DNA of 64,000 nucleotides from Asanoa ferruginea (lineage in GTDB: Bacteria; Actinomycetota; Actinomycetes; Mycobacteriales; Micromonosporaceae). The DNA lies in NCBI RefSeq assembly GCF_003387075.1, contig NZ_QUMQ01000001.1, forward strand, positions 3,534,001 to 3,598,000. Reading direction: 5' to 3'. The position numbers and the translations under genes are program-made. The notes beneath the pieces were generated by a model, which searched no databases, was not told where the DNA came from, and was given only the letters and a program-made list of their open reading frames with translations. The stretch's first letter is position 1. Each line of letters begins with the position of its first letter. Below are positions 53,195 to 61,828 of this stretch, piece after piece.

Positions 53195-56134
53195 TCAGGC
53201 CAGGAAGGCCTGGAACTCGGCGGCGCGGACGTTGTCGTCCTGGATGCTGCCCGCGGCGCAGTCGGTGGTGAACTGGGGGTCCTGATCCTGCTCACCGGCA
53301 TAGTCGGGCGCGCCGGTGCACTGGTTGCTGACCACCTCGAAGCGCAGGTGGGTGGCCAGGGTCAGCGGGATCCGGAAGTCGCGCGCGATCAACTCGGGTG
53401 CGCGCGGCCGGGGTGCGACAGACGGGAACGCGTCTTTCGGGCTGGTGTAGACGGCCCGGAAGTCGGCCGGGTTGGTGCACGTGACCGTGCCCCGCGCCGT
53501 GCACGCGGAGACCTTGAACTGGCGCAGCGCGCTGAACCTGTTCTGCGTGCCCGTGTCCGCGTCGCCGGCGAGCGGTGTGCGGAGCATCGCGCTGACCTGC
53601 ACCCGGCTGACCAGTTGGGCGCCGCCGGCCAGGTCGACCGTCACCTGCTTGCCCGCGATCGGGCTGCCCAGTGAGGCCCAGTTGGTCGTCTCGTCGTCGT
53701 CGATCAGCATGGCCTGGTTGACGCCGTCGCCGGTGGCGGTGGCGCCGGCCGAGCCCGACGCGAGATTCTGCAGCATGATCACCGGCAGCGGCACGGTCTG
53801 CCCGGCCTTGACGGTGATCGGGCCGACCCGCTGGAGGCCCCGGCCCGGCGCCTGCGCGACGAACTCGTAGGTGCCCGGCACCAGCGCCACCTCGCTGCCC
53901 AGCGGGGTCGCGGCGTCGGTGTCGGCCACCGGCATCGCGCGGGCCTGGTAGCGGCCCACGTACAGCTTGGCGTTGGCCAGCGCGCCGGTGCCGCCGCCGA
54001 GGGCGATCGGCTTGAAGAGCACGCGTGCCTCGGTCGCGAGCGGCGACGCGAAGCTCGGCACCGGGTTGACGTCGGCCGGGCCGGCGCTGGTCGCGCCCTC
54101 GCCCAGGCCGCGCTTGGCGAACGCGTTCCAGAGCAGATCCTGGTTGGCGCCGCCGAAGCGGATCTGGTCGGCGGCCAGCAACGCGTCGCGCGAGTCGACC
54201 ATGCTGACCCCGCTGACGGCCATCAGCAGGTAGGAGTCGAAGACGAGTTGCATCCAGCGCCGGTTGCCCGGGCAGTCGGTGACCGCCCGCTCGCCGTTGG
54301 CGCAGGCCTTCTGGATCTTCGCGTTGCCGGACCCGTAGCGCTTCATCATCGCGGCCCGGATGTCGAAGTTGGTCGCCGTCCACACCTCACCTGAGGCGTG
54401 CACCTGGAGCCCGACGAAGTCGTAGTCGACCGAGCTGTAGTTGAGCGGGCTCTGGCTCATGTTGTAGTTGCGGATGCCGGCGATCGGGTCCGAGGTCACG
54501 TATTGCCCGATCGTGTAACCGCGGGTCCCGGACGGCGCGTAGCCGTGCTCGAAGAGGTATTCCATCGCGAGCTGGTCGGACCAGCTCTCGCTCATGCCCT
54601 GCGGGCTCGACAGGCCCATGTTGGGGCCGGCGATCATGCGGCCGGTGATGGCGTGACCGTATTCGTGCGCGATCACGGACATGTCGTAGTCGCCGTCGAC
54701 GCACGGCGCGTAGAAGCTGCCGGGGATCGACTGCCAGAGATACATGTTGGTGATCGGCGCGGTGCCGTCCGGCGGCGTGATCTGGTTGGCGTTGTCGCGG
54801 GCGGCGAAGCTGGGGAACCCACCGGCGATGCCGCCGGCCTGGGCGTTGCCCTGCTCGAAGTCGGCGCCGAGGCCACCCTTGCCGAAGTTGTCGCCCTGCA
54901 TGTTCCAGGCGGCTTCGGTGAAGCCCAGATGGTAGGACCAGTCGTGCATCCGGTTGTGCATCCCGAAGAGGTTGGCCCGCGCCGCGTCGATGTCGTTGCG
55001 CTCCGGCGAGGTGAAGGTCGCCGGGTTACAGCCCTGCTCGTACCACTGGTTGGTCCAAGGGTATTGGTAGTCGCGGTTTGGCCGGGCCGTCGCGGTCTCG
55101 TTGCCGACGGTGAACGGGTCGGCGCTGTTCCAGTTGTGCACGGCGATCGCGTTGTTGCCGCGGGTCGTGTTGGTGGACAGGCCGGTCGCCGGGTCGACGT
55201 CCCAGGCCAGCGGAGAGGCCGAGGTGCCGACCGTCTCGTCGCAGCCGGCGGCCTTGGCCCAGCACCAGTCGACGCGGCTGTCGGTCGAGCTGTAGTCGAC
55301 CCGCGGCGAGCTCGGGAAGACGTCCCACTCGGGGTTGTCGGAGTCGTGGTCGACCAGGTCCTCACGGACCAGCACGCCGCTGTCGCGAGCGTCCACATAG
55401 GTCGAATAGCCGACCGGCTCGGCGCCGTTGGCGACGACGACCACCTGGTAGGCGGCCCGGACGCCGCGGTCGGCGGTCGGCACCGCGACGAGGTCGCTGC
55501 GCAGGGCGCGGGCACCCGGGGCGGCGGCGTCGGCGATCGCGATCCGCTCCGCGTCGGCCGAGGAGATCGTCGCGGGCTCCGGTGCCGCACCGTCACGGGC
55601 CAGGGAAGAGCTGACATAAAGGATCGAACCGGCGCGTACGCCCACGGACAGGATGCCGTCTCGCCCGGCGGGCAGGTCACCGAAGCGCTGCCGCATGATC
55701 ACCGCGGCGCCTTCGCCCATCGGCCGCACCGTGAGCACCTCGAGCGCGGCGGCACCGGACTCGGTGAGACCCAGCAGGTCGCGGTTGGCGGCCACGTAGT
55801 CGCGGGCGGCCTGGGCCGGATCTTTGGACAGCCCGGTGGCCAGCGCCTGGTTGGTCGGCGCCGCCGTCGCGACGGTGCCGAGGTTGTTGAAGCTCACCCG
55901 AGCCGGCGTGCGGCTGGCCCGGCTACGTTGCTCACCGGTCGGCGCGATCGCACCGCGGCGGTTGTCTTTGTCGCGGGATCCGGCGTGGTCACCCTGCACC
56001 ACCACGCCGTCGCCCGGCCCACGCTGCTGCGTAGCCGGCCGGGCGGCGCCACCGGCCGCACCGGACGCGAGAACCAACACCGCTGCGGTCAGCAGCACGG
56101 TGGACCCTCGCGAGCCAAGAAGTCGTCTTTGCAC
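53195..56134 (-). CDS. M36 (fungalysin) secreted zinc metallopeptidase
   Basis: A 979-residue extracellular protease with an N-terminal signal peptide, an FTP/PepSY-like inhibitory propeptide (about 80-250), and the M36 catalytic domain. The zinc site HEYGH (near residue 490, in SVIAHEYGHAITGRM) and the following GMSESWSDQLAMEY with the third ligand Glu are intact. After about residue 690 there is a carboxypeptidase-regulatory-like beta domain and a C-terminal discoidin-like region. Fungalysins break down structural proteins. It is released after autoprocessing of the prodomain. Confidence 0.92.
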   Translation of the reverse strand: MQRRLLGSRGSTVLLTAAVLVLASGAAGGAARPATQQRGPGDGVVVQGDHAGSRDKDNRRGAIAPTGEQRSRASRTPARVSFNNLGTVATAAPTNQALATGLSKDPAQAARDYVAANRDLLGLTESGAAALEVLTVRPMGEGAAVIMRQRFGDLPAGRDGILSVGVRAGSILYVSSSLARDGAAPEPATISSADAERIAIADAAAPGARALRSDLVAVPTADRGVRAAYQVVVVANGAEPVGYSTYVDARDSGVLVREDLVDHDSDNPEWDVFPSSPRVDYSSTDSRVDWCWAKAAGCDETVGTSASPLAWDVDPATGLSTNTTRGNNAIAVHNWNSADPFTVGNETATARPNRDYQYPWTNQWYEQGCNPATFTSPERNDIDAARANLFGMHNRMHDWSYHLGFTEAAWNMQGDNFGKGGLGADFEQGNAQAGGIAGGFPSFAARDNANQITPPDGTAPITNMYLWQSIPGSFYAPCVDGDYDMSVIAHEYGHAITGRMIAGPNMGLSSPQGMSESWSDQLAMEYLFEHGYAPSGTRGYTIGQYVTSDPIAGIRNYNMSQSPLNYSSVDYDFVGLQVHASGEVWTATNFDIRAAMMKRYGSGNAKIQKACANGERAVTDCPGNRRWMQLVFDSYLLMAVSGVSMVDSRDALLAADQIRFGGANQDLLWNAFAKRGLGEGATSAGPADVNPVPSFASPLATEARVLFKPIALGGGTGALANAKLYVGRYQARAMPVADTDAATPLGSEVALVPGTYEFVAQAPGRGLQRVGPITVKAGQTVPLPVIMLQNLASGSAGATATGDGVNQAMLIDDDETTNWASLGSPIAGKQVTVDLAGGAQLVSRVQVSAMLRTPLAGDADTGTQNRFSALRQFKVSACTARGTVTCTNPADFRAVYTSPKDAFPSVAPRPRAPELIARDFRIPLTLATHLRFEVVSNQCTGAPDYAGEQDQDPQFTTDCAAGSIQDDNVRAAEFQAFLA

Positions 56135-56185
56135 GGCCCCTCCTCTCGGACGGCAGCGTTGCCGTCGGAGAGAAATTTACGGGCG

Positions 56186-57163
56186 TCACTGACCCAGCAC
56201 ATCCCCTGGATGGACGTGAGTCGATCCATAAGCCCGGGCCCGGTGTTTCGCGTACGCCTTTTCCGGGCGGGCCAGAACGGTGTCGTAGGTCCACGGGTAT
56301 TCGGTGACCCGGTCGCCGAGGGCGGCGAAACAGGTCGCCGCGGCCTGGCGGTCGCCGCTCATCGAGAACGCGTAGGCGAACAGGTTCATCGCCCAGACCC
56401 AACCCAGCCGCTTCGGGTACGAGGGATGGAAAACCGACCGCGCGGCGGCGGCGTGCAGTTCGTCGCGGACCGCGGTGGAGGTCCAGTAGCCGGCGCCCGG
56501 CCGTTCCATCGAGCGCTCCACGTGTGCGTCCGGGATCAGCGCGCCGAGCAGGCTGCCCTCCGGCGCGGCCGCCGACGCCTCCCGGGCGAACGCGAACATC
56601 TCCTCGTCGCTGCCGAACCACTTGTGGCACAGGTATTGCAGCCGGTGCTCGTGCGCGAACCGGTGGTGCGGGTAGCGGTCGACCACCGCCGCGAAGCGGG
56701 CCTCCGCCTCCTCCTTCGGCACCTGCCGGCCCCGGGCCGAGAGCACCAGGAAACTGCGCGCGGTGACGTCTTCGGGGTCCAGCGCGATCGCCGCCGCCAG
56801 GTCGTCTTCGGCCAGCAGGAGTCGGCGGAAGAACTCCTGGAACCGTTCCCTGGTGACATATTTCGCCCGGGCCGCGGTGCGGGCTTCCCAGGCCCAACCA
56901 ATGGCGTACGCGCCGCGGACGGTCAACGGCAACGGGTCGCCGGGCGCCGCGGCCACCCAGGAGCCCAGCGCGGGCCACAGGTCGGGCACCGCGCTGGTCA
57001 GGTCGAGCACGTAGGCGCGGTCGTCCGCGTCGGGTGTCCCGCGAAGCAGCGTCTCGGCGGCCGCCCAGTCGTGCCGGGCGAGCGACTCGACCAGGGCACG
57101 CGCGGTCGGGTCGCCCTCGGTCGGGTCGACCGTGAGGCGGGACGAGATCGAAAACGGCCACAT
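56186..57163 (-). CDS. Tetratricopeptide-like protein (DUF4034-like)
   Basis: A 325-residue all-helical cytoplasmic protein with paired helices (DPTARALVESLARHDWAAAETLL, and later FFRRLLLAEDDLAAAIALDPEDVTARSFL) of TPR/DUF4034 type. It ends near RPEKAYAKHRARAYGS. Many His, Trp and Arg residues are conserved in appearance, but I cannot assign a reaction. It lies upstream of, and in line with, the M36 peptidase gene with a 52-bp gap. Confidence 0.65.
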   Translation of the reverse strand: MWPFSISSRLTVDPTEGDPTARALVESLARHDWAAAETLLRGTPDADDRAYVLDLTSAVPDLWPALGSWVAAAPGDPLPLTVRGAYAIGWAWEARTAARAKYVTRERFQEFFRRLLLAEDDLAAAIALDPEDVTARSFLVLSARGRQVPKEEAEARFAAVVDRYPHHRFAHEHRLQYLCHKWFGSDEEMFAFAREASAAAPEGSLLGALIPDAHVERSMERPGAGYWTSTAVRDELHAAAARSVFHPSYPKRLGWVWAMNLFAYAFSMSGDRQAAATCFAALGDRVTEYPWTYDTVLARPEKAYAKHRARAYGSTHVHPGDVLGQ

Positions 57164-57248
57164 GGCCGCCGATCGTAAGGGTGGTGATCTTCGATCGGAA
57201 GGGGTCCTGCCCGATAAAGATCACCGGGGTTGCGACTTTGGCGGATAA

Positions 57249-57264
57249 TCTGCTACGGACCTAT
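57249..57264. promoter_or_regulatory. Candidate MarR operator, copy 1
   Basis: TCTGCTACGGACCTAT matches the copy at 57769 at 14 of 16 positions (TCTGCNACGGANCTAT). It ends 9 bp before the marR start codon, in the right place for autorepression. Confidence 0.55.
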
Positions 57265-57273
57265 GCTGGTGGC

Positions 57274-57753
57274 ATGACCGCCATGGCCCCCCGGCGCGGC
57301 AGCCCTGACCTGTCGTTCCTGCTCGACCACACCAGTCACGTGCTGCGCACCCGGATGGCCGCCGCACTCGGCGAGATCGGGCTCACCATCCGGATGCACT
57401 GCGTGCTGGTGCACGCCCTCGAAGAGGAGCGCACCCAGATCCAGCTCGCCGAGCTCGGTGACATGGACAAGACCACGATGGTCGTCACCGTCGACGCCCT
57501 GGAAGAGGCCGGTCTGGCCGAGCGGCGGCCGTCGAGCACCGACCGGCGGGCCCGGATCATCGCGGTCACCCCGGAGGGTGCCCGGGTGGCCCACCGCAGC
57601 CAGGAGATCGTCGACCGGGTGCACGAGGAGGCGCTCGGCGCGCTGCCCGCGACCGAGCGCAAGACCTTCCTGCGAGCCATGGAACGCCTGGTCGGCGACC
57701 ACCTGGCCGAGCCGGTGGAGAACCCGCGCCCGGTCCGGCGCGCCCGCAACTAG
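57274..57753 (+). CDS. MarR-family transcriptional regulator
   Basis: A 159-residue winged-helix dimer: LDHTSHVLRTRMAAALGEIGL, recognition region QLAELGDMDKTTMVVTVDALEEAGLAERRPSSTDRRARII with the DxRxR wing, and a C-terminal dimer helix. The start is ATG 57274. It lies 68 bp upstream of, and in line with, a DHA2 drug exporter gene. A shared 16-bp motif before each gene suggests it represses both. Confidence 0.9.
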   Translation: MTAMAPRRGSPDLSFLLDHTSHVLRTRMAAALGEIGLTIRMHCVLVHALEEERTQIQLAELGDMDKTTMVVTVDALEEAGLAERRPSSTDRRARIIAVTPEGARVAHRSQEIVDRVHEEALGALPATERKTFLRAMERLVGDHLAEPVENPRPVRRARN

Positions 57754-57768
57754 TCAACTTAGAGATTG

Positions 57769-57784
57769 TCTGCAACGGAACTAT
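57769..57784. promoter_or_regulatory. Candidate MarR operator, copy 2
   Basis: TCTGCAACGGAACTAT lies 37 bp before the DHA2 exporter start, in direct orientation with the copy at 57249. The motif is not a simple palindrome; GCGGATA near copy 1 reappears inverted as TATCCGC beside copy 2. Confidence 0.55.
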
Positions 57785-57821
57785 CCGCTACGGTCCTTCC
57801 TATCGGCTTTAGGAGGACCGC

Positions 57822-59246
57822 ATGTCTGCCCGTGTCCGTTGGATCGCCCTTGGCGTGATCGCCACCGGCTCGTTGATGACCGTCCTCGACGGCAGCATCG
57901 TCACCGTCGCGATGCCCGCCATCCAAGACGACCTCGGCTTCTCACCCGCCGCCCTGAGCTGGGTGGTCAACGCCTACCTGATCGCGTTCGGCAGCCTGCT
58001 GCTGCTCGCCGGCCGGCTCGGCGACCTGATCGGTCGCAAACGGATGTTCGTCGCGGGAACCCTGGTGTTCACCGCGGCCTCGCTGCTGGCCGGCGTCGCG
58101 ACCGGCCCCGCGATGCTGATCGGCGCCCGCTTCCTGCAAGGCGTCGGCAGCGCGATGGCCACCGCGGTCAGCCTCGGCATCCTGGTCACCCTCTTCGCCA
58201 CCCCGGGCGAGCGCGGCCGGGCCATCGCGGTCTTCAGCTTCACCGGCGCCGCGGGCGCGGCCATCGGTCAGGTGCTCGGCGGCGTACTCACCGATGCCTT
58301 GAACTGGCACTGGATTTTCTTCATCAACCTGCCCATCGGCCTGGCCACGGTCCTGCTCGCCCAGCGCACGCTGCCGGCCGACCGCCGGCTGGGCCCCGCG
58401 TCCGGTGCCGACGTCATCGGCGCAGCACTGGTCACCGCCGGCCTCGTGACGGCCATTTACACAGTCGTCAAAATCGAGTCGTACGGGTGGGCCTCGGCCC
58501 GCACGCTCGGCGGCCTGGGCGTCGCGCTCGCGCTGCTGGTCGCCTTCGCCATCCGGCAGGGCACCGCGCGCGACCCGCTGCTGCCGCCGCGGGTGCTCCG
58601 GGCGCCCGGGGTCTCGGCGGCCAACCTGGTCCAGGTGCTCACCCTCGCCGCCTGCTTCGCGTTCCAGGTCATCGTGACGCTCTACCTCCAGCGCGTCCTC
58701 GGCTACGACGCCCTGCGCACCGGCCTCGCGATGCTCCCCGCCGCCGTGGCCATCGGTGCGGTGTCGCTGGGGCTGTCGGCCCGGCTCAACGCCCGCTTCG
58801 GCGAACGCCGGATGCTGCTGCTCGGCCTGGTGCTGCTCGGCGCCACCCTCGGTCTGCTGGCCCGGCTGCCGGTGCACGCCAACTACGTGACCGACCTGCT
58901 GCCGACGATGCTGCTGGCTTCGGGTTTCGGGCTCGCGCTGCCGGCGTTGGCGACGCTGGCCATGTCCGGTGCGCGCCCCGACGATGCCGGACTCGTCTCC
59001 GGCCTGTTCAACACCACGCAGCAGATCGGGATGGCCATGGGCGTCGCGGTGCTGTCCACATTGGCCGCTTCCCGCACCGCGCGGCTAGTGGGGCTCGGCC
59101 ACGGCTCGGCCGAAGCGCTGACCAGTGGCTACCGGTTGGCGTTCGGGGTCGGCGCCGGCCTCGTCGTGGTCGCGTTCGTGGTCGCGTTCGCGCTGCTGCG
59201 GCCGGCCCCGCGCCCGGCGCCGGTGGCCGAAACCGTGAGCGTCTGA
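57822..59246 (+). CDS. DHA2-family MFS drug exporter (14 helices)
   Basis: A 474-residue transporter with fourteen predicted helices. DHA2 motifs are visible: LDGSIVTVAMPAIQDDLG in helix 1 (motif D), GRLGDLIGRKRMF (motif A), and LGGVLTDALNWHWIFFINLP (motif C/D). AGGAGGA precedes ATG 57822. Probably a proton-coupled multidrug exporter controlled by the MarR protein upstream. A terminator hairpin follows. Confidence 0.92.
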   Translation: MSARVRWIALGVIATGSLMTVLDGSIVTVAMPAIQDDLGFSPAALSWVVNAYLIAFGSLLLLAGRLGDLIGRKRMFVAGTLVFTAASLLAGVATGPAMLIGARFLQGVGSAMATAVSLGILVTLFATPGERGRAIAVFSFTGAAGAAIGQVLGGVLTDALNWHWIFFINLPIGLATVLLAQRTLPADRRLGPASGADVIGAALVTAGLVTAIYTVVKIESYGWASARTLGGLGVALALLVAFAIRQGTARDPLLPPRVLRAPGVSAANLVQVLTLAACFAFQVIVTLYLQRVLGYDALRTGLAMLPAAVAIGAVSLGLSARLNARFGERRMLLLGLVLLGATLGLLARLPVHANYVTDLLPTMLLASGFGLALPALATLAMSGARPDDAGLVSGLFNTTQQIGMAMGVAVLSTLAASRTARLVGLGHGSAEALTSGYRLAFGVGAGLVVVAFVVAFALLRPAPRPAPVAETVSV

Positions 59247-59289
59247 CGCTTGATGACGACGACGCCCGACGTCGTCGCCACACTCAGCG

Positions 59290-59318
59290 GCACCCCGCAG
59301 GCCCACGCTGCGGGGTGC
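59290..59318. terminator. 11-bp hairpin between the exporter and MBL genes
   Basis: GCACCCCGCAG (59290-59300) pairs exactly with 59308-59318 around a 7-nt loop. It lies between convergent genes and probably terminates both. Confidence 0.75.
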
Positions 59319-59331
59319 GCGCGACGCTACA

Positions 59332-59976
59332 TTAGACAGTGAGCGATGTGCCGAGCGGGATGCGTTCATACGCCGTGCCGCCCTTCTCGGTCAGCCAACC
59401 GTCGAAGTTGTCGTAGCCGACGTCGGCGGAGAGCATCCGGTCGTGAATCGGCACGGCCCGCTGCGGCGCGATCGCGCGGGTGAAGTCGAGCGCCTCGCGG
59501 AGCTTGAACCATGGGCCGCTGGCCGGCACCAGCAGCGTGGCCACCGGCTCCGCCGGCACGAAGAACGAGTCGCCCGGGTGGTAGACGCCGTCGACGATGA
59601 ACCCGATGTTGGCGCACCGCGGCAGCCCGTCGTAGGTCTCCGCGTGCTTGCCGCCAACGGCGGTGACCGCGAACCCGGCGGCCGTGAACGTCTCGCCGAC
59701 CGCCACGGCCTGGATCGCCTCGGCCACCGCGGGTGCGTTCTCCTCGATGGCCACCGCCCGCAACGACTCGTGGCCGTAGATCCGCAGCTCCGGCGAGGAG
59801 GCCAGCAGCGCCGCGATCGGCTCGACGGCGAAATGGTCGGCGTGTTCGTGCGTGACCAGGATGTCGGTCACGCCGTCGAAGGCTTCCGGCTCGGTCCAGA
59901 TTCCCGGGTCGAGCAGCAACCGGCGGTCGCCGTCGTCGACACGTACGCAGGCGTGCGTGTACTTGGTGAGCAACAT
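59332..59976 (-). CDS. Metallo-beta-lactamase-fold hydrolase (UPF0173-like)
   Basis: A 214-residue MBL-fold enzyme with the zinc motif HxHxDH in VTHEHADHF, further ligands in GGKHAETYDG and YHPGDSFFV, and a final His in AVPIHDRML. The start is MLLTKYTHACVRVDDG, typical of small cytoplasmic MBL hydrolases acting on unknown phosphodiesters or lactones. It precedes the BNR-repeat gene's end by 9 bp on the same strand. Confidence 0.85.
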   Translation of the reverse strand: MLLTKYTHACVRVDDGDRRLLLDPGIWTEPEAFDGVTDILVTHEHADHFAVEPIAALLASSPELRIYGHESLRAVAIEENAPAVAEAIQAVAVGETFTAAGFAVTAVGGKHAETYDGLPRCANIGFIVDGVYHPGDSFFVPAEPVATLLVPASGPWFKLREALDFTRAIAPQRAVPIHDRMLSADVGYDNFDGWLTEKGGTAYERIPLGTSLTV

Positions 59977-59985
59977 GATCGAACT

Positions 59986-61224
59986 CTACGACGGAGGCAC
60001 CCGGACCAGGGTGCGGGTCCAGTTGAGGCCGTCGGCCGACCGGTAGACGGCGTCTCGGTCGAACGCCACGTAGACACCCGGCGCCGTGACCCGCACCAGC
60101 GCCGGCGCCGGCGGGAGGCGGTCGCTGAGGCCCTTGAGCTCGACCGGGTGATAGCCGCTCGCATCGCCGGCGTACCAGAGCCAGGGCGGATCCGCGCTAC
60201 CCAGCACGATGTGCGTGCCATCGGCGGCGACGAAGCTGTCCGCGACACGCGGCGGACTGCCCGGGTCCGGTTGCCAGTTGCGGCCGCCGTCGGTGCTGCG
60301 GAAGACCGAGGGCTTCGACCCCGAGATCACGGTGTACGCCGTGTCGCCGTCGACACTGAACGGCACCGCGTCCAGGTAGGTGGAGAGCAGTTCCTCCCGC
60401 CCGAAAACGTGCGTCTCCCAGGTGCGGCCGCGGTCATGGCTCACGGCCACCGCGGGGCGGGAGCGGTCGGTCGGGTCATGGCCGGTGACCCACAGTCCGG
60501 CCGAGGTCGGCACGTGAGCCGGTGCTTCGATCGTCAGCGCGGGCTGGCTGGCCAAGCGGGCCGCCACGGCCGTGGTGGGGTCGACCGCCAGGAGCGAGCA
60601 CGTCTGGGCTGTCGGGTGGGCTGTTGGCTGGGCGCACTGCAGCCAGCCGCCCGACGGGACCTCGGCCAACGGCTCACCGCTCAGCCGCAGCTCCCGCCAG
60701 GTCCGCCCGCCGTCGGTGCTGATCCGGTGTTGATAGGAGATCTTGGCGACCGGCGACCTGACGCTTTCGATGGTCCGCAGCAGCACACCCGGGGCGGGCG
60801 CGGTCACCTGCCCGTCACCGAATTCGGTCTGGCGGACCGTCCAGGTGCGCCCGGCATCGTCGGACCCGACCAGCCGGGTCGTGCAGTGCCGGACCTGATC
60901 CTGCCCTGGGCAGGAGGCAACCCCGGCGTAGAGATGCGTGGCGTCGGTGGCGGCGGCCGAGATGATCGTGCCGTCCCTGGTCTCGGCGGGCCAACCGTCG
61001 GCGCTCTGCGCGGGATGCGGAGCGGTGACCGGGTCCGGCGTCGCCAGTGTGGTCACGCCCATCGCGCCGACCAGCACGACACCCACCACGCCGCCGGCCG
61101 CCCACGCGGTCGCCCGCCGGTGCCGCCGGCGGAACGCCTCGGCGTAGACCTCGTCGGCGGACAGCCGGCTCGGCGGCCCGTCGCTGCCGGCCACGTCCCG
61201 CAATCGGCGCTTCAGCTCACTCAC
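59986..61224 (-). CDS. Membrane-tethered BNR/Asp-box repeat protein, partner of an ECF sigma factor
   Basis: A 412-residue type II membrane protein: a basic cytoplasmic start of about 35 residues, one membrane segment (AWAAGGVVGVVLVGAMGV), and an extracytoplasmic beta-propeller with repeated Asp-boxes (SDDAGRTW, STDGGRTW, SHDRGRTW, STDGGRNW, SADGLNW). GTG 61224 is chosen because AAGGTGGG sits 8 nt upstream. It overlaps the sigma factor gene by 8 bp. In this position an anti-sigma factor is usual; the short cytoplasmic segment lacks the ZAS zinc motif, so if it restrains sigma it does so in another way. Confidence 0.82.
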   Translation of the reverse strand: MSELKRRLRDVAGSDGPPSRLSADEVYAEAFRRRHRRATAWAAGGVVGVVLVGAMGVTTLATPDPVTAPHPAQSADGWPAETRDGTIISAAATDATHLYAGVASCPGQDQVRHCTTRLVGSDDAGRTWTVRQTEFGDGQVTAPAPGVLLRTIESVRSPVAKISYQHRISTDGGRTWRELRLSGEPLAEVPSGGWLQCAQPTAHPTAQTCSLLAVDPTTAVAARLASQPALTIEAPAHVPTSAGLWVTGHDPTDRSRPAVAVSHDRGRTWETHVFGREELLSTYLDAVPFSVDGDTAYTVISGSKPSVFRSTDGGRNWQPDPGSPPRVADSFVAADGTHIVLGSADPPWLWYAGDASGYHPVELKGLSDRLPPAPALVRVTAPGVYVAFDRDAVYRSADGLNWTRTLVRVPPS

Positions 61225-61726
61225 TGGACGCACCCACCTTTTCGCGGAGCAGTTCGCGCAGCTTCGCCAGCCCGCGCGCGGCCTGGCTCTTGACCGTCCC
61301 TTGTGAACACCCGAGGACGGCAGCGGTCTCGGCGACGTCGAGGTCCTGGTAGTAGCGGCAGACCAGGACCGCCCGCTGCCGCGGCGGGAGTTGGCGCAAC
61401 GCCGCGACGAACTCCATCCGCTGCGTCGGGTTGATCTCGGTGGATCCTTCGGGCGGCTCGGCGACCGATCGCTCCCGGCGCCGCCAGACCCGGCGGACGT
61501 CGGCGAGGTAGGCGCGGACGAGGCAGGTGCGCAGGAAGGCGTCGAGCGCCTCGCGGTCGCGCACCTTCCGCCAGCTCACCGCCAGCCGCATGAAGGCGCT
61601 CTGGGTCAGGTCGTCGGCCCAATGCCAGTCACCGCACAGCACGTACGCGGTCCGGCGGACCGCATCGCGCCGTGCCGTGAAGTATTCCCGGAACTGCCGT
61701 TGATCATCGGTCTCGCCGCGCGGCAT
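61217..61726 (-). CDS. SigE-family ECF RNA polymerase sigma factor
   Basis: A 169-residue ECF sigma factor: region 2 (about 12-80) with RRTAYVLCGDWHWADDLTQSAFMRL and RTCLVRAYLADVRRVWRRR, region 4 (about 110-160) with LPPRQRAVLVCRYYQDLDVAETAAVLGCSQGTVKSQAARGL in outline. This is the abundant actinobacterial SigE-family (SigE70-type) group. GAGGAGG precedes ATG 61726. It overlaps the BNR membrane gene, its probable regulator. Confidence 0.92.
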   Translation of the reverse strand: MPRGETDDQRQFREYFTARRDAVRRTAYVLCGDWHWADDLTQSAFMRLAVSWRKVRDREALDAFLRTCLVRAYLADVRRVWRRRERSVAEPPEGSTEINPTQRMEFVAALRQLPPRQRAVLVCRYYQDLDVAETAAVLGCSQGTVKSQAARGLAKLRELLREKVGASSE

Positions 61727-61828
61727 GACACCTCCTCGGTTAAAGGTGCGCCGCGGCCAGCCAATCGGTTGCACGGGTGTGTAGTCCACTTGACATCGTG
61801 CCGGGCTCAACGGCGGGACACTGCCGGG

